From JAUIAS01 sp030425395 (GTDB taxonomy: Bacteria > Pseudomonadota > Alphaproteobacteria > Rhodobacterales > Rhodobacteraceae): DNA of 64,000 nucleotides. The position numbers and the translations under genes are program-made. Below the pieces are notes generated by a model. That model made no database searches. It saw nothing but the letters and a program-made list of their open reading frames with translations, and had not been told where the DNA came from. This document shows, in pieces, positions 26,243 through 35,138 of this stretch. The DNA is taken from assembly GCA_043553855.1 (NCBI GenBank), contig CP121336.1, positions 496,001-560,000 of the forward strand, in the 5' to 3' direction. Every line of letters starts with the position of its first letter. The stretch's first letter is position 1.

Positions 26243-27166
26243 TCACGCAACGCGAGGAATCTCGCCCCGGTGCAGACCGAAACCGGGCAGATTTGCCATG
26301 GTGGTGTCGTCACATGTGACCATCCGCGCGGCACCCGGCGTTGCAAACAATTTCCGCAGCAACGCGTTTGTCATCGAATGTCCGGCCCGGATCCCGGTGT
26401 AATGACCCAGAACCGGCCCACCGGCCAACGCCAGATCCCCCAACGCATCCAGCATCTTGTGGCGCACGGGTTCATCCGCATGGCGCAGACCACCGGGACA
26501 CAGGACATTGTCACCATCAAATACCACTGCGTTCACGCCGGGTTCGCCACCAAGACCCAGCCCGTTGCGCCGCATCATGTCCACATCAGCCTGACGGCAG
26601 AACGTGCGGCTGTCGCAAAGTTCCCGTGCAAAGGTGCCGTTGTTCATGACCAACGATTTGTCCTGACGACCGATGGCGGCATCGACAAAATCAATATGGA
26701 AATCAATCCGCATCACATCCGACGGCGACAGTGTCGCCCGCGATTGGCCATCTTCGACAGTGACAGGTTTGAGAACACGAATGGCGCGAACCGGTGCGGA
26801 CAGCTTGCGCAGCCCGGTGCGCGTCAACCCATCCATAAAAGGAAGCGCCGAACCATCCAGGATCGGCACCTCTTCTGCATCTATGTCGATCAGGGCGTTC
26901 TGGATCCCACATCCCGCCAGCGCCGCCATCAGGTGTTCCACCGTGGAAACGGCCACACCCGACGCATTCACCAGCCGGGTGCACAACGGGGTCTGTTCAA
27001 CCACATGCCACAACGCGGGCACCATAGGATCGCGGTCGGTCACATCGGTGCGACGGAACCAGATGCCGGTTTCGGCGGATGCGGGGTGAACGACAATGCG
27101 CACCGGCTTGCCGGAGTGAAGCCCGACGCCTTGGAACACTGTCTGTGCCTTGACTGTATGTTGCAC
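26243..27166 (-). CDS. lpxC: UDP-3-O-acyl-N-acetylglucosamine deacetylase LpxC
   Basis: Zinc amidase for the committed step of lipid A synthesis. I choose a GTG start at 27166 because GGGGGA lies 7 nt upstream and the product then starts MQHTVKAQTVFQGVGLHSG, 307 residues, like E. coli LpxC (305). An ATG at 27190 adds 8 residues but has no ribosome-binding site. Zinc ligands H78 (STVEHLMAAL), H236 and D240 (EPVRHKMLDALGD) and general acid H263 are present. It follows ftsZ by 221 bp and a terminator-like hairpin, so it may have its own promoter. Confidence 0.96.
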   Translation of the reverse strand: MQHTVKAQTVFQGVGLHSGKPVRIVVHPASAETGIWFRRTDVTDRDPMVPALWHVVEQTPLCTRLVNASGVAVSTVEHLMAALAGCGIQNALIDIDAEEVPILDGSALPFMDGLTRTGLRKLSAPVRAIRVLKPVTVEDGQSRATLSPSDVMRIDFHIDFVDAAIGRQDKSLVMNNGTFARELCDSRTFCRQADVDMMRRNGLGLGGEPGVNAVVFDGDNVLCPGGLRHADEPVRHKMLDALGDLALAGGPVLGHYTGIRAGHSMTNALLRKLFATPGAARMVTCDDTTMANLPGFGLHRGEIPRVA

Positions 27167-27342
27167 GAATTCGTCCCCCGGGATTGCCATGCAACAGATC
27201 GAACCGTTGCTTTGTGCACTTTCGTGCCTAGTGGGGGCGGTCCCAAGGCTCAACTCAATCTTTGCAACCGACTGAAACACAATTGAAACAAATCGGCAAA
27301 ACACTGCTTAGAACCCAATAAGCACGTGTTTTCAAAACGAAA

Positions 27343-27364
27343 ATGGCCGCCTTTCGGCGACCAT
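27343..27364 (-). terminator. Terminator-like hairpin after ftsZ
   Basis: On the minus strand ATGGTCGCC-GAAA-GGCGGCCAT forms a 9-bp stem (one G-U pair) capped by a stable GAAA tetraloop, followed by TTTTCGTTTTG. It begins about 24 nt after the ftsZ stop and lies between ftsZ and lpxC. Confidence 0.75.
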
Positions 27365-27387
27365 CTCCACGAGGAAAGTGAGGTGCC

Positions 27388-29004
27388 TTAGTTTGCCTGA
27401 CGGCGCAAGAAGGCGGGAATCTCGATTTTTTCCTGATCCGGATCTTCTTCGTTCTGATGCTGTGGAGCCGCGCCACCGGCACCGCCGCGCATCATTGGCT
27501 GCTGTCGCGCGGCTGCTTTGGGGGTGTCGCTGGCATGTCCTGTCATCCGCCCGATCAAAGACCCAAAACGCGATTTGGGCTGTGCGCTGTCGTCGGCAGC
27601 GGCCTGAGGCTCAGCGGCCCGATGACCGCTTGGCTTGGCCTGTGTCGCCGCGATATTGCGCAGACGCGCCAATGTCTCGTCGGACGGCGTGCCCGGCAGC
27701 GGGGCCTTGGGGGCCAAGAATATCGCTTCGCTTTCCTGCGCGTCGCGGGCCTCGTCTTCGGGGGTCACTGGCGTATAGGCAGGGGGCGGCAGACCGTCAT
27801 CACCAACCTGTTCTTCTTCGAAGAGATCCTCACCCAGATCGGACGCGGCCATCTGTTCAACCTCGGCGGTATCAAACAGGCTTGGCTCTTCTGCGGCTTC
27901 GCTGGTGAATTCGATCTCGGAGACCACGAATTCGTCTGCGTCTTCAACCTGCGGCGCGGGGGTGTGCTCGACCGAAACGGTCTGGGTCAGCGGTGCAGAC
28001 ATCTTGCGACGTGGCACCGGCATGTCGAGGTTGACATCGGACGCATCAATTCCCGTCGCCACAACGGACACGCGCATGGTGCCTTCCATGTTGGTATCGA
28101 GGGTGGAACCCACGATGATGTTGGCTTCGGGATCCACCTCTTCCCGGATGCGATTGGCGGCTTCGTCCAATTCGAACAGGGTCAGATCGTGGCTGCCGGT
28201 GATGTTGATCAGAACACCGCGCGCGCCTCTGAGGCTGATTTCATCCAGAAGCGGATTGGCGATGGCCTTTTCGGCGGCCTGAATCGCGCGATCTTCACCT
28301 TCGGCTTCGCCGGTGCCCATCATTGCCTTGCCCATCTCGTCCATGACGGCGCGCACGTCGGCAAAGTCGAGGTTGATCAGACCGGGACGGACCATCAGAT
28401 CGGTCACCCCCTTGACGCCCTGATACAGAACGTCATCCGCCATCGAGAACGCTTCGGTAAAGGTGGTGCGCTCATTGGCGAGCCGGAAAAGATTCTGGTT
28501 CGGAATGATGATCAGCGTGTCCACAACCTTTTGCAGTGCCTCAACACCGTCCTCGGCCTGGCGCATCCGCTTACCGCCTTCGAACTGGAACGGCTTGGTC
28601 ACGACGCCAACGGTCAGAACACCCAACTCGCGTGCGGCTTGGGCGATGATCGGTGCGGCCCCTGTTCCAGTGCCGCCGCCCATCCCGGCGGTGATAAAGC
28701 ACATGTGCGCGCCCGCAAGATGATCAACGATCTGTTCAATGCTTTCCTCGGCCGCAGCTGCGCCCACGGTTGCGCGCGCCCCGGCACCCAATCCTTCTGT
28801 CACCTTGACGCCCAACTGAATCTTGGACGGGGCCGAGCTTTGCTGGAGCGCCTGCGCGTCGGTATTGGCAACGACGAAATCGACCCCCTCCAGCGCCTTG
28901 GCGATCATATTGTTCACAGCGTTGCCACCTGCACCACCGACACCGAACACGGTGATACGGGGTTTCAGATCATCCTGTCCGGGCATCGAAAGGTTCAATG
29001 TCAT
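27388..29004 (-). CDS. ftsZ: Cell division protein FtsZ
   Basis: Tubulin-like GTPase that forms the division ring. 538 residues. The globular domain (to ~325) contains GGAGGNAVNNM (23-33), the tubulin signature GGGTGTG at 109-115 and the T7 synergy-loop region NLDFADVRAVM. A long Glu/Pro/Ala-rich linker of ~190 residues, typical of alphaproteobacteria, leads to the C-terminal binding peptide IEIPAFLRRQAN that contacts FtsA. The ATG at 29004 is preferred over an upstream in-frame codon. It is unusual that ftsA is not directly upstream: two plus-strand genes intervene. Confidence 0.97.
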   Translation of the reverse strand: MTLNLSMPGQDDLKPRITVFGVGGAGGNAVNNMIAKALEGVDFVVANTDAQALQQSSAPSKIQLGVKVTEGLGAGARATVGAAAAEESIEQIVDHLAGAHMCFITAGMGGGTGTGAAPIIAQAARELGVLTVGVVTKPFQFEGGKRMRQAEDGVEALQKVVDTLIIIPNQNLFRLANERTTFTEAFSMADDVLYQGVKGVTDLMVRPGLINLDFADVRAVMDEMGKAMMGTGEAEGEDRAIQAAEKAIANPLLDEISLRGARGVLINITGSHDLTLFELDEAANRIREEVDPEANIIVGSTLDTNMEGTMRVSVVATGIDASDVNLDMPVPRRKMSAPLTQTVSVEHTPAPQVEDADEFVVSEIEFTSEAAEEPSLFDTAEVEQMAASDLGEDLFEEEQVGDDGLPPPAYTPVTPEDEARDAQESEAIFLAPKAPLPGTPSDETLARLRNIAATQAKPSGHRAAEPQAAADDSAQPKSRFGSLIGRMTGHASDTPKAAARQQPMMRGGAGGAAPQHQNEEDPDQEKIEIPAFLRRQAN

Positions 29005-29430
29005 GTCGTAATCCGCCTGTGTTTCCCCGCACTCGCGGGTGATTTTTCTGCCTATTATCCACAAGTTTATCGTTTCACGGCGGTTTCGTCACCCAAAAAA
29101 CGAAGGAAATCCCCAAGATATGGGCAATTTTTCGCACGAATCCGCGCGATTTCCGCGGCTGGCGCAGATATTGTGGATTGGACCCACGGCACACACACAA
29201 GCCGAACGGCACGACAGGCAAGCCATCGTGTCGGTTTCTCAAATTCGAGGGCCTGCTCGGCCGGATGCGGGCAACCTCTTTCCGGGTCAGCTCCTGCGCC
29301 TAGCCTAGCATCGCCCACAGAGATTGTTAATCGTTTTTTGCGTTCCGCCCGGCCTGTGCTAGAATTTTAGGAACATTATTCATTTCCGACCAAATTTTTC
29401 ATTATTTTAAGCACATGATTGGAAACAGAT
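29005..29430. other. Divergent intergenic region between ftsZ and LysM-metalloprotease gene
   Basis: These 426 bases hold no convincing gene. They must contain the ftsZ promoter, because the gene upstream of ftsZ is on the other strand. A small hairpin, CCCGC-N4-GCGGG (29026-29039), lies in the expected ftsZ leader about 22 nt from its start. A GANTC site (GAATC near 29138), the CcrM methylation target used in alphaproteobacterial cell-cycle control, is present. The last 100 nt before the LysM gene are clearly AT-richer than the flanks. Confidence 0.5.
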
Positions 29431-30279
29431 ATGGCCAAACAGGTTGTTCATACCGTCAAGAAAGGTGAAACGCTTGGCAAGATTGCCAAGAAATATGGCG
29501 CGAAGGATTGGAAGTATATCTACAGCGATCCCGCCAACGCCAAGTTCCGCAAGACCCGCCCCGATCCCAACGCGATCGAACCCGGTGACAAGATCGTCAT
29601 CCCCCCGACCAAGGCGATGGTCCAAGGCAAACACGCCAAGGACATGCCGCGCATGTCCATTTCTATCGACGCGGACAAGGAATTGGTCTTTGTTCAGCAG
29701 AAATGGGCCTACACTTGGGTGGAAAAACCGGGCGTCAGCAAATGGACGTCAAAGGAAAAGAAAGATTTCCACAACGCAGCCGACAAGGCGATCTGGGCCC
29801 GCTGGAGCGGTAAATTCAAACTTACAGTTTCCGGGGCCTCGGATTTTGCCCGCGCCTACAAGGACACGGTGTTCAAGGTCAATTTCGACATCAAATATGT
29901 CTCTTCGGGCGGCCATTGGACCGTCACCGTGACAAAGGTGCCGAAAGGATCGAAATCGCCCACCTCAAGCGTCGATTGGAACGGCCAGAAGATCAAGCTT
30001 GATAGCGAAGATACCAAACTCAAGGATTTGCAGGGCACCGGCAAGAAGGACGATAAACAATCCCCCTTTGCCCATGAATTCGGGCATGCGGTTGGCAACT
30101 CCAAGCACGGACCCGCCGCGCATGGTGATGAATACAAGGCCGGGCACGCCAATTTCGCGGACAAGGAAAGCATGATGAACATCGGCAACACGCTCAAGAA
30201 GCGCCATGCCGATCATCTCATTCTCGAACTCAACAAAATGATCAAGGACACCACATGGACGGTCAAAAGCGTCGGATGA
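29431..30279 (+). CDS. LysM-domain protein with HEFGH metalloprotease motif
   Basis: 282 residues, lysine-rich, no signal peptide. Residues 6-60 are a LysM module (VVHTVKKGETLGKIAKKYG ... EPGDKIVIPP), a peptidoglycan/chitin-binding fold. The C-terminal part has HEFGHAVG at 215-222, then HGDEY at 231-235 and a Met-turn-like ESMMNIG at 246-252, the order seen in metzincin-type proteases; the exact third zinc ligand is unclear (His226 or the HGDEY His/Asp). The start at 29431 has GGAAAC upstream. The next gene overlaps by 4 nt. It lies on the opposite strand between ftsA and ftsZ. Lack of a Sec signal together with wall-binding and protease modules suggests a non-Sec-secreted or injected effector; that is inference. 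Confidence 0.85.
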   Translation: MAKQVVHTVKKGETLGKIAKKYGAKDWKYIYSDPANAKFRKTRPDPNAIEPGDKIVIPPTKAMVQGKHAKDMPRMSISIDADKELVFVQQKWAYTWVEKPGVSKWTSKEKKDFHNAADKAIWARWSGKFKLTVSGASDFARAYKDTVFKVNFDIKYVSSGGHWTVTVTKVPKGSKSPTSSVDWNGQKIKLDSEDTKLKDLQGTGKKDDKQSPFAHEFGHAVGNSKHGPAAHGDEYKAGHANFADKESMMNIGNTLKKRHADHLILELNKMIKDTTWTVKSVG

Positions 30280-30647
30280 TCCGCCGGCTTGTCTGCTACG
30301 CCCTTCTGGGCCTGACACCCGTTCTTGTCGTGACCACCGCAAAGGAGATTTCCGCCATGTCCGCCATTCAGGACACCGACCCCACCAGCCTGACCTGGAC
30401 CACGGCGCGCGACCGGATGGGCGCGCCTTCGGAAACCGAGGATTTTCCGCTGATGCCGGAACTGCCCGAGTTCCGCAACGCTCTGCCCAATCTGGCCGGA
30501 CCGGATGCAGTCGCATCCCGCGAAATCGTGCGCGAGGCAACGTGGCCGATCAGCGATACGCACAACCGGACGATCTGGTTTCAAAACCGCAACGATGCAT
30601 GGGTTTACCTGCATCACTTCGACTGGAAGAACGATTTGGAATTCTAA
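30276..30647 (+). CDS. Small exported protein coupled to LysM-metalloprotease
   Basis: 123 residues. The start is the ATG inside an ATGA overlap with the stop of the LysM gene; an in-frame ATG at 30255 is alternative. An N-terminal signal peptide or membrane anchor (MIRRLVCYALLGLTPVLVVTTA) precedes a hydrophilic, Trp-containing domain (TIWFQNRNDAWVYLHHFDW at the end). No family is recognised. Tight coupling to a putative secreted protease and export to the periplasm would fit an immunity or inhibitor protein; this is inferred from layout only. It ends 37 bp from the ftsA stop (convergent). Confidence 0.7.
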   Translation: MIRRLVCYALLGLTPVLVVTTAKEISAMSAIQDTDPTSLTWTTARDRMGAPSETEDFPLMPELPEFRNALPNLAGPDAVASREIVREATWPISDTHNRTIWFQNRNDAWVYLHHFDWKNDLEF

Positions 30648-30684
30648 CTCGGGCTTGCGCGGCGCGCACCTGCGCGCCCACGCC

Positions 30685-32022
30685 TTACCAATTTTCCCGG
30701 AACCAACGCACCGCACGCCGCAAGGACCGCGCAGGATAGCTATCCACCGGCATTTCGAAGTCCCACCATTCGTCCTGCGGATGCGCTGCAAACAGCGCCA
30801 GCCCAACAGCAGAAGCAAACGCCGGCCCGGTAACCGCTTGCGGCAAACCATGCACCCGCAGCGGACGGCCCAGCCGCACCTGCTGACCCAGAATGCGACT
30901 GGCCAGCAGGTCCAGACCCGGTATCTGGCTCGCTCCACCGGTAAGCACAATCTGCTGCGAAGGCAGGTATTCAAAGCCCGCCGCATCCAGACGCGCGCGC
31001 ACCTCTTCCAGGATTTCCTCGACGCGCGGTCGCATGATCCCGATCAGTTCGGCCCGGCTGACGGTGCGCCGATCCAGTTCCCAATCGCCGGTCTCTCCGC
31101 CGATTTCGATCATGTCGCGATCATCTATCCCAGTGGCATGAACACCGCCATAAAACGTCTTGATCCGTTCGGCGGTGGCCATCGGCACACCCAGCCCCAT
31201 GGAAATATCGCCGGTGACATGATCCCCGCCCATCCGGACACTATCGGCATAAATCATGTGCTTTTTCATAAAGATCGACACGCCGGTTGATCCACCGCCC
31301 ATATCGACACACGCCGCGCCAAGTTCCTGTTCATCCTCGACCATCGCAGAAATCCCCGCCACATAGGCGGATGATGCGATCCCGGCCAATTCCAGATCGC
31401 AACGTTTCACGCAATGAACAAGGTTCTGGATAGCTGCGGCTTCGACGGTCAGCATATGCATATCAACGGTCAGGGACTGGCCGATCTGGCCGCGCGGATC
31501 GCTCAGACCCGATCTGTGATCGAGGGCAAAGTTGACCGGCTGCGCGTGCAGCACCTCGCGGCCAGCACCATATTCGGGCACCTCGCACGCGGCCAGAACC
31601 CGCGCGATATCCTGTTCGCTGACGGTCTGCCCATTTGTTTCGATCTGTGCATCCAGCCCATAGGATCGCGGGCGCGCCCCGGAAAAGGATGCAATCACAT
31701 GATCGACGCGCACATTGGCCATCTTTTGTGCGGCCTGCACCGCCGTGCGAATGGCCCGTTCGGTTTCCTGCATGGCAGTGATTTCGCCAAATTGCACACC
31801 ACGCGACCGCGTCGTCGCGGCCCCCACGACCCGAAACCCGGATTGCCCGGCCAGCGATCCGATTTCACCATCCTCGCCGCTGGGGGTGCTGCCATCGAAA
31901 CGCAACACAAGACACGCGGTCTTGGAACTGCCCACATCAAGGATCGCCACGACCCCACGCTGCAAAGCCTGCTTGCGCATCTGCCGCATTGCGCGCTGCG
32001 CCTGATACAAATCAGCCATCAT
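30685..32022 (-). CDS. ftsA: Cell division protein FtsA
   Basis: Actin-like protein that anchors FtsZ to the membrane. 445 residues. The phosphate-1 loop LDVGSSKTACLV near residue 30, the SHS2/1C domain in the middle, a CVDMGGGSTGVSIF phosphate-2 motif and a TGGASQIPGL adenosine motif are all present; the C-terminus RRAVRWFRENW is the amphipathic membrane-targeting helix. The start is 2 nt after the ftsQ stop, so they are coupled. Its 3' end faces the inserted plus-strand pair. Confidence 0.96.
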   Translation of the reverse strand: MMADLYQAQRAMRQMRKQALQRGVVAILDVGSSKTACLVLRFDGSTPSGEDGEIGSLAGQSGFRVVGAATTRSRGVQFGEITAMQETERAIRTAVQAAQKMANVRVDHVIASFSGARPRSYGLDAQIETNGQTVSEQDIARVLAACEVPEYGAGREVLHAQPVNFALDHRSGLSDPRGQIGQSLTVDMHMLTVEAAAIQNLVHCVKRCDLELAGIASSAYVAGISAMVEDEQELGAACVDMGGGSTGVSIFMKKHMIYADSVRMGGDHVTGDISMGLGVPMATAERIKTFYGGVHATGIDDRDMIEIGGETGDWELDRRTVSRAELIGIMRPRVEEILEEVRARLDAAGFEYLPSQQIVLTGGASQIPGLDLLASRILGQQVRLGRPLRVHGLPQAVTGPAFASAVGLALFAAHPQDEWWDFEMPVDSYPARSLRRAVRWFRENW

Positions 32023-32024
32023 CG

Positions 32025-32894
32025 TCACTGCCCGCCCGTTGTTAACTGTTTTATCTGCCACCAGGATTCAAGAGCCGCCTGCGACATCCGCAACGTGGGT
32101 CTCTGACCCAGCCGCATGTCCACCTGCGCGACATCCCGTTCCAACATTTCATACGCATCGCTCAACGTCAGAACCCGTTCGAGCGCCTGCACCGGATTGT
32201 CTTCCGGCAGCAGGATCTTTTGATCCCGGTCAAGCACCAGATCCCATCGACGTTGACCCACGCGCACCAATCCGCGCACCCGGTCACGCAACGGCTCTGC
32301 CGCCGCAAGAACCGCCATCGCCTGCTGCACATGCAACTCTGCCCCGTCGCCCGCAATCAGCGGTAGGTCGGGCCGATCGCTGCGCGCCTCAAGAAAGCTG
32401 ACATGCGCGCCGGTTTCATCCAGCAATTCGATCCCGTCGCGGGTTCGCCAAACAAGAAACGGCACCCGTTCCGTGACATCTACTTCAAGCACCCCACCGG
32501 GCCGGATGCGGACCGACGCGTCCTTGACCGGGTCCAGACCCACGACCGTGTCGCGTATCGCAGCCAGATCCAGATCGAAGGAACTGATCGGAAAATCCAG
32601 AGGCACCACTTCGCGAATGTCCTGCGACACTGACCGCCCTGCCCCGTCAATGGCCATCATGTTGACCATGAATTCGGGCCGCTCCTGAACCGACCGGACA
32701 ATACCGTCAATCGCCAGATTGAAACCATCCCGGCGGCCTTCGTCCGCCATGTAAGCCGACACCAAACCGAACACGACGGCAAAGGGCACGCCCGCACGCA
32801 GAAACAATCGCACCCCCGGCGTAAGCAGCCAACGCTGCATCCGGTAGCTCAACCGCGACGGCGCGGGATCAGAGGCCCGGCCTAGCGGTCGCAT
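32025..32894 (-). CDS. ftsQ: Cell division protein FtsQ
   Basis: Bitopic divisome protein linking FtsL/FtsB to early components. 289 residues: basic cytoplasmic N-terminus, one transmembrane helix (~31-50, LFLRAGVPFAVVFGLVSAYM), then a POTRA domain and the FtsQ beta domain (VTERVPFLVWRT). The ATG at 32894 follows GGAGG with 8-nt spacing and overlaps the end of ddl by 13 nt. Confidence 0.94.
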   Translation of the reverse strand: MRPLGRASDPAPSRLSYRMQRWLLTPGVRLFLRAGVPFAVVFGLVSAYMADEGRRDGFNLAIDGIVRSVQERPEFMVNMMAIDGAGRSVSQDIREVVPLDFPISSFDLDLAAIRDTVVGLDPVKDASVRIRPGGVLEVDVTERVPFLVWRTRDGIELLDETGAHVSFLEARSDRPDLPLIAGDGAELHVQQAMAVLAAAEPLRDRVRGLVRVGQRRWDLVLDRDQKILLPEDNPVQALERVLTLSDAYEMLERDVAQVDMRLGQRPTLRMSQAALESWWQIKQLTTGGQ

Positions 32895-33802
32895 GAGGCA
32901 TCCTCCACCATCCAACGGCAGAACGCACCAAAGGAAATGCCCGCATGTCCCGCCTGTTCGGGGCTCAGCGATGTGGGCGTCATGCCCGGCTGAGTATTGG
33001 TTTCCAGCAGGATCAAACCATCGGTTCCGCGCGCCTCATCCCAACGGAAATCAGTGCGGCTCACACCCCGGCAGCCCAACGCGTCATGCGCCCGAAGCGC
33101 ATACTCAAGGCACAGTGCAGAAATCTCTTCGGGAATATCGGCAGGGCAGACATGATGCGATCCGCCTGCGGAGTATTTCGCATGATAATCATACCATCCA
33201 TCCGTGACGATATCCGTCACTGACAAGGCCCGATCCCCCATCACCGTGGTGGTCAGCTCACGCCCCGGGGCATAGGTCTCCACCATCAGCTTCCGGGGCA
33301 AATCAGGCGACAAGACCGGTGGCCCGTTCGCGGCCGCAGTCACGATATAGACGCCAACCGACGACCCTTCGTTGCTGGGCTTGACGACATAGGGCGGTGC
33401 CATGACATGCGCGGCTTCAATCTCGGCTCTGGTTGCGACAACGCTGTCCACAACCGGCAAGCCGACCGCGCGATAGACGTCCTTGGTGCGCTCCTTGTCC
33501 ATAGCAAGGGCCGAAGCCAGAACCCCGGAATGCGTATATGGCAGGCGCAGCCATTCAAGAATGCCCTGCACGCAACCGTCTTCTCCCCAACGGCCATGCA
33601 GCGCGTTGAACACGACATCGGGCGATACAGCACGCAAGCGGTCCACAAGATCGGGACCGGCATCAATTTCAATGACTTCGAATCCTTCGCTCCGAAGGGC
33701 GGCGGCGCACTCACGCCCAGAGGACAGGGACACCTCTCGCTCGGCCGAGGGGCCACCCATCAGAACCGCCACGACGGGGCCGATACCGCTCGACTGACCC
33801 AC
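32882..33802 (-). CDS. ddl: D-alanine--D-alanine ligase
   Basis: ATP-grasp enzyme that makes the D-Ala-D-Ala dipeptide used by MurF. 306 residues, the standard bacterial Ddl length. The N-terminal VLMGGPSAEREVSLSSG, the GEDGCVQGILE segment, the KPSNEGSSVGV ATP-grasp loop and the C-terminal ETNTQPGMTPTSLSPEQA substrate/metal region are all clear. It lies between murB (96 nt upstream) and ftsQ (13-nt overlap). Confidence 0.97.
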   Translation of the reverse strand: MGQSSGIGPVVAVLMGGPSAEREVSLSSGRECAAALRSEGFEVIEIDAGPDLVDRLRAVSPDVVFNALHGRWGEDGCVQGILEWLRLPYTHSGVLASALAMDKERTKDVYRAVGLPVVDSVVATRAEIEAAHVMAPPYVVKPSNEGSSVGVYIVTAAANGPPVLSPDLPRKLMVETYAPGRELTTTVMGDRALSVTDIVTDGWYDYHAKYSAGGSHHVCPADIPEEISALCLEYALRAHDALGCRGVSRTDFRWDEARGTDGLILLETNTQPGMTPTSLSPEQAGHAGISFGAFCRWMVEDASCDR

Positions 33803-33898
33803 GTGTGCCTCAAATATCCGGACCGTTGACGGCCCTTGTTTCTTGTGGGTCCGCCGATCTGTCGCGACGCTTGGTGACCCATACTGTTCGATATGTTG

Positions 33899-34828
33899 TC
33901 AGGGTGCCGGTTCGCCGACACGCATGATTTCCCATTCTAGCGTGATGCCGCTTGAATCGTAAACCTTTTTTCGCACCATTTCGCCCAATCCTTCGAGATC
34001 GGCCGCACTGGCATCACCGGTGTTGATCAGGAAATTACTGTGCTTTTCGCTCATTTGCGCACCGCCCAGCCGGGCCCCGCGCAACCCCGCATCGTCAATC
34101 AACTTCCACGCCTTGAGATCATGCACATCGTCCGCCTGCCCCGTCGAACTGAAGCCCGCGGGATTGCGAAACGTGGATCCGGCGCTTCGGTCGCGGGTGG
34201 GTTGCGTCTTGTCACGACGCGCCAGTTGATCCTCCATCCGCCGCGCCAAGGCCTCGGGATCGCCGGGACGCGCGGCAAACGTGGCCGACACCAGAACAGT
34301 CCCCGCAGCCAGCTCCGAGTGGCGATAGGAAAACTTGAACTCTTCAGGCCGCAAAGTGATCAGATCCCCTTGCCGGGTGATTGCCTGCGCACAGACAAGG
34401 TGATCGGCGACATAGCTGCCATAACATCCCGCGTTCATGCGCACAGCCCCGCCAATAGCCCCCGGGATCGTGCGCAAAAAGGTGAGATCAAGCCCCGCCT
34501 CCGCCGCCCGGCGCGCCACATGCGCATCCAACGCCGCCGCCCCGGCAATCACCTGACCGTCCTCAACGGCGATGGAATTGAACCCCCGACCAAGACGGAT
34601 CACCACGCCCCTTATGCCACCATCGCGGACAATCAGGTTGGACCCCACGCCCATACAGAAAACCGGAACTTCCGGGTCCAGGCGATACAGAAAATCCGCC
34701 AGATCCTGCGGGTCTGCGGGCTGAAACAACCAATCCGCCGGTCCACCAACGCGCAACCAGGTCAAGCCCGACAAATCGCGCAACGGCGTCAACGCCCCAC
34801 GCACCTCTGGCATGTCATCCATGGTCAT
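33899..34828 (-). CDS. murB: UDP-N-acetylenolpyruvoylglucosamine reductase MurB
   Basis: FAD enzyme that reduces enolpyruvyl-UDP-GlcNAc to UDP-MurNAc. 309 residues, type II-like length. FAD-binding LRVGGPADWL and GVGSNLIVRDGG are near the N-terminus; IPGAIGGAVRMNAGCYG and the C-terminal GSTFRNPAG and SEKHSNFLINTGDASAAD complete the signature. The ATG overlaps the stop of the preceding small membrane gene (ATGA). The frame is open far upstream, but that extension is not coding-like. Confidence 0.97.
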   Translation of the reverse strand: MTMDDMPEVRGALTPLRDLSGLTWLRVGGPADWLFQPADPQDLADFLYRLDPEVPVFCMGVGSNLIVRDGGIRGVVIRLGRGFNSIAVEDGQVIAGAAALDAHVARRAAEAGLDLTFLRTIPGAIGGAVRMNAGCYGSYVADHLVCAQAITRQGDLITLRPEEFKFSYRHSELAAGTVLVSATFAARPGDPEALARRMEDQLARRDKTQPTRDRSAGSTFRNPAGFSSTGQADDVHDLKAWKLIDDAGLRGARLGGAQMSEKHSNFLINTGDASAADLEGLGEMVRKKVYDSSGITLEWEIMRVGEPAP

Positions 34829-35097
34829 CGCGCCGCCCGGACCTTCATTCGCAACACAGCGCCCCCCATTCCCAGAACCATCCCCACAATAACCGGCAAC
34901 AAGACAAGCGCCGCCACGATCACATACCCGATCCCGTCCCAGCCCTGCTGTTGCTGCCCCGCATAAATGCTCAGCCCAAACGCCACCAAACCGACAAGCC
35001 ACACCCCACCCAAAACGCGCCACTTGCGCGCCACTGTCAGGCGAAACCCGGCAAAACCACCCACGAACAGACAAACAAGAGGAACGAGATAAACCAT
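34825..35097 (-). CDS. Small three-helix membrane protein between DUF2484 and murB
   Basis: 90 residues almost wholly hydrophobic: three predicted transmembrane helices (about 2-20, 28-46 and 55-80) and a basic C-terminus (RMKVRAAR). It overlaps the murB start by 4 nt and follows the DUF2484 gene by 41 nt, so it is part of the dcw transcript. No named family is recognised; a role in envelope assembly is guessed from position only. Confidence 0.65.
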   Translation of the reverse strand: MVYLVPLVCLFVGGFAGFRLTVARKWRVLGGVWLVGLVAFGLSIYAGQQQQGWDGIGYVIVAALVLLPVIVGMVLGMGGAVLRMKVRAAR

Positions 35098-35138
35098 ACG
35101 CCCAGCCTACCAGCCGCAGGACTGCTTGCGAAGCCCGC

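Noticed and set aside
27457..29370. Long plus-strand open frame opposite ftsZ
   Set aside because: It is antisense to a certain gene and has the His/Gly/Arg-rich composition produced by the complement of GC-rich codons.
30255..30275. Earlier ATG for the partner of the LysM-metalloprotease
   Set aside because: The ATG at 30276 forms an ATGA junction and puts the hydrophobic signal directly at the N-terminus; the earlier ATG remains possible but less likely.
29431..30279. Canonical metzincin signature HExxHxxGxxH
   Set aside because: The spacing to the next His is one residue too long (His226), so I call it only metzincin-like.
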